Origin: Bradyrhizobium sp. Rc3b
Lineage (GTDB): Bacteria; Pseudomonadota; Alphaproteobacteria; Rhizobiales; Xanthobacteraceae
Length of the DNA: 64,000 nucleotides
NCBI RefSeq assembly: GCF_900114915.1
Contig: NZ_FOUS01000006.1
Span: 248,001-312,000 of the forward strand
Direction: 5' to 3'
A program made the translations under genes and the position numbers. Below are positions 62,644 through 64,000 of this stretch, in pieces (positions within the stretch are counted from its first letter, which is position 1; each line of letters begins with the position of its first letter). A model generated the notes under the pieces. The model searched no databases, was not told the origin of the DNA, and worked only from the letters and a program-made list of their open reading frames with translations.

Positions 62644-63549
62644 CTAGCGCGCGAACTCCGTGCATTCAGGCGATGGCGGCATGCCCCAGACGTCGCGCGG
62701 CAGCCCGACCCAGACCTTCGGCCGCTGCGGACGATCGCGATGCCAGGGACGCGGCTCGAAATAGCCGAGCTCCTCGTCCACCATCCGATCGAGGTCATGA
62801 AACAGCTCGACCAGATGACCATCGGGATTGCGGTGATAGATCGCCGTGTTGTGGCCCGGGCCGTGACGCACCGGCCCCCAGAGCACCGGGAGCTTGTGAC
62901 GCGCGAGATGGTCGCAGGCCCGATGCATGTGCTCGGGACCCCGCAGCTCGAACGCGAAATGATGCAGACCGCGGTCAGGCGCGAGCGCGAAATTCAACGT
63001 GTGATGCTCGAAGCCGCTGCGCATGAACACGAAGCGATCCTCGATCCAGTCGGAGACCCGCAGCCCCATTACGTTCGCGTAGAACTCCGAAGCGGCTTTG
63101 GGATCGGGCGTACGGAGCGCGACGTGGCCGAGCTTGGCGACAGCGAGCCCGCCGATCCGATCCTGGGCGGGCGTCGGCGTCCAGCCCTGGATCAACTCGA
63201 AACGTGTGCCTTCGGGATCGCTAAACGACAGCAGCCGGGACACACCAGGCAAGGGATCGCTCCGAAGCTCGGGTCGCAAGTCCGCCTGCTTGAGCGCGGC
63301 GCCCAGCGCCTCGATCTGGACCTCCGGGGAGATCTCGAAGGCGATGCTGCTCAGCGCGGCATCGCCGGGCTCGATCACGAGCGAGAGCTGCTCGGAATCG
63401 CTGGCGAGGAAAATGCGGTTGCCATCGCGGGCCACGAGGCCAAGTCCAATCACGCCGCGATAATAGTCGAGCAGCCGCTCTGGATCGGGCGAGGTGAAGG
63501 TCGCGTGCCGCAGCCGGGTGAAACGTGCAATGGGTGCTTGTGTGCTCAT
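62644..63549 (-). CDS. VOC-family extradiol dioxygenase-like protein
   Basis: This 301-residue protein has two VOC modules (about 10-125 and 138-265), the type I extradiol dioxygenase layout. The C-terminal module keeps the Fe(II) ligands His142 (LGHVALRT), a His at 196/197 (GLHHFAFE) and Glu248 (GHLVELFH). It would cleave a catechol-type ring next to the hydroxyls; the true substrate is unknown. It lies 16 bases after the dehydrogenase gene. The ATG at 63549 was preferred to a GTG four codons upstream, which would overlap the GGGGG ribosome binding site. Confidence 0.88.
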   Translation of the reverse strand: MSTQAPIARFTRLRHATFTSPDPERLLDYYRGVIGLGLVARDGNRIFLASDSEQLSLVIEPGDAALSSIAFEISPEVQIEALGAALKQADLRPELRSDPLPGVSRLLSFSDPEGTRFELIQGWTPTPAQDRIGGLAVAKLGHVALRTPDPKAASEFYANVMGLRVSDWIEDRFVFMRSGFEHHTLNFALAPDRGLHHFAFELRGPEHMHRACDHLARHKLPVLWGPVRHGPGHNTAIYHRNPDGHLVELFHDLDRMVDEELGYFEPRPWHRDRPQRPKVWVGLPRDVWGMPPSPECTEFAR

Positions 63550-63565
63550 CGTGCGGTTCACCCCC

Positions 63566-64000
63566 TCATGGAATCATGATGATCTTGCCGAGCGCGGAGC
63601 CCTGCTCGAGCAGCGTATGGGCCTTCCTGACCTCGTCGAGCTTCAGTACCGCCGAGATCGCCGGCTTGATCGCATTGCGGCTCAAGGCCTCGATCACGCT
63701 GCGCATCAGGGCACGGCGTCCGTCACGATCGTGGTCGTAGATGTGGAAGGAGAAGCAGCGTATCGCCGGACAGATGTCGAGGTGATCGCGCATCGCCGCC
63801 ATCAGATTCTCTTCCGGCAATCCGGCGAAGGCGTTGTAGGACAATAGCGTGCCCCATTTGCCGAGCGCGCCGAGATAGGAGGTGAACTCGGGACCGCAGA
63901 CGTGATCGAGCACGAGGCCGACGCCCTCGCCATCCGTCAGTTCGCGGGTGCGCGCCACGACATCCTCGCTTCGATAGAAGATGACATGATCGGCGCCGTT
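63566..64000 (-). CDS. Zinc-type alcohol dehydrogenase/quinone oxidoreductase, C-terminal part
   Basis: The window holds the last 144 residues; the gene continues beyond the right edge. The frame NGADHVIFYRSEDVVARTRE followed by GVGLVLDHVCGPEFTSYLGAL is the end of the Rossmann domain of MDR-family enzymes, and LKLDEVRKAHTLLEQGSALG with KIIMIP is their standard C terminus. It is likely NADPH-dependent, acting on a quinone, enone or alcohol. It heads the visible part of an operon with the extradiol-like VOC protein and the Bug receptor. Confidence 0.85.
   Translation of the reverse strand, partial: NGADHVIFYRSEDVVARTRELTDGEGVGLVLDHVCGPEFTSYLGALGKWGTLLSYNAFAGLPEENLMAAMRDHLDICPAIRCFSFHIYDHDRDGRRALMRSVIEALSRNAIKPAISAVLKLDEVRKAHTLLEQGSALGKIIMIP

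Overview
The window looks like chromosomal DNA of a Bradyrhizobium-type alphaproteobacterium. The evidence is high GC, rhizobial gene neighbourhoods (the cytochrome c maturation set cycHJKL beside a Do protease), phasins, many ABC_sub_bind-type lone binding proteins, GAF-rich sensor kinases, and several families of dispersed palindromic intergenic repeats that I associate from memory with this genus. No rRNA, tRNA, integrase, transposase or CRISPR array was seen.

Layout. (1) 0-9.6 kb, minus strand: the first codons of a gene cut by the edge, a Do/DegP protease with an intrinsic terminator, a chemoreceptor, the ccmI-ccmE-ccmF-ccmH (cycHJKL) operon for haem attachment to c-type cytochromes, and two conserved unknowns. 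(2) 9.7-14.3 kb: a PhoPQ-type two-component pair, a tiny membrane protein, Ku for end joining, a small unknown and a 54-residue Flp pilin. (3) 14.4-17.6 kb: an archaeal-type nucleoside/nucleotide phosphorylase overlapping a beta-CASP metallo-beta-lactamase. (4) 17.6-18.9 kb: a gene-less block built from three different inverted-repeat elements. (5) 18.9-30.5 kb: a 917-residue calcium-binding repeat protein, a small exported protein, a DJ-1/PfpI protein, a thiamine-diphosphate enzyme, a five-GAF soluble histidine kinase and a membrane alpha/beta hydrolase. (6) 30.5-36.6 kb: a DHA2 efflux pump, a YcgN cysteine-cluster protein, PBP1A, and a DUF1214-DUF1254 pair.

(7) 36.6-43.5 kb: a visibly lower-GC mosaic holding two related ABC-type binding proteins without permeases, an alpha/beta hydrolase, a phasin and an orphan CHASE3 kinase. 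It is bounded by two copies of a roughly 90-bp direct repeat that includes the last codons of the DUF1254 gene, and it ends with a decayed third copy of a binding-protein 3' end. (8) 43.5-49.3 kb: a compact cluster, purU - LigM/DesA-like tetrahydrofolate-dependent O-demethylase - folD - aromatic-acid MFS transporter, divergent from a LysR regulator of the NahR/LinR type. Read together these suggest uptake and O-demethylation of a methoxylated aromatic acid, with the methyl group leaving as formate. This is the most interesting system in the window.

(9) 49.3-55.9 kb: small zinc-ribbon proteins, a second phasin, a Crp/Fnr regulator, a GFA-fold protein, a DUF1259 protein, and a Cj0069-family ATP-grasp-like protein. 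(10) 55.9-61.5 kb: a CusBA copper/silver efflux operon led by a Met/Cys-rich exported protein and a FixH/YtkA-like protein, with a perfect FNR/FixK box (TTGATCCGGATCAA) about 70 bp upstream, suggesting microaerobic control. (11) 61.6-64 kb: a zinc-type dehydrogenase (cut by the edge), an extradiol-dioxygenase-like VOC protein and a Bug-type tricarboxylate/aromatic binding protein, probably part of another aromatic catabolic operon.
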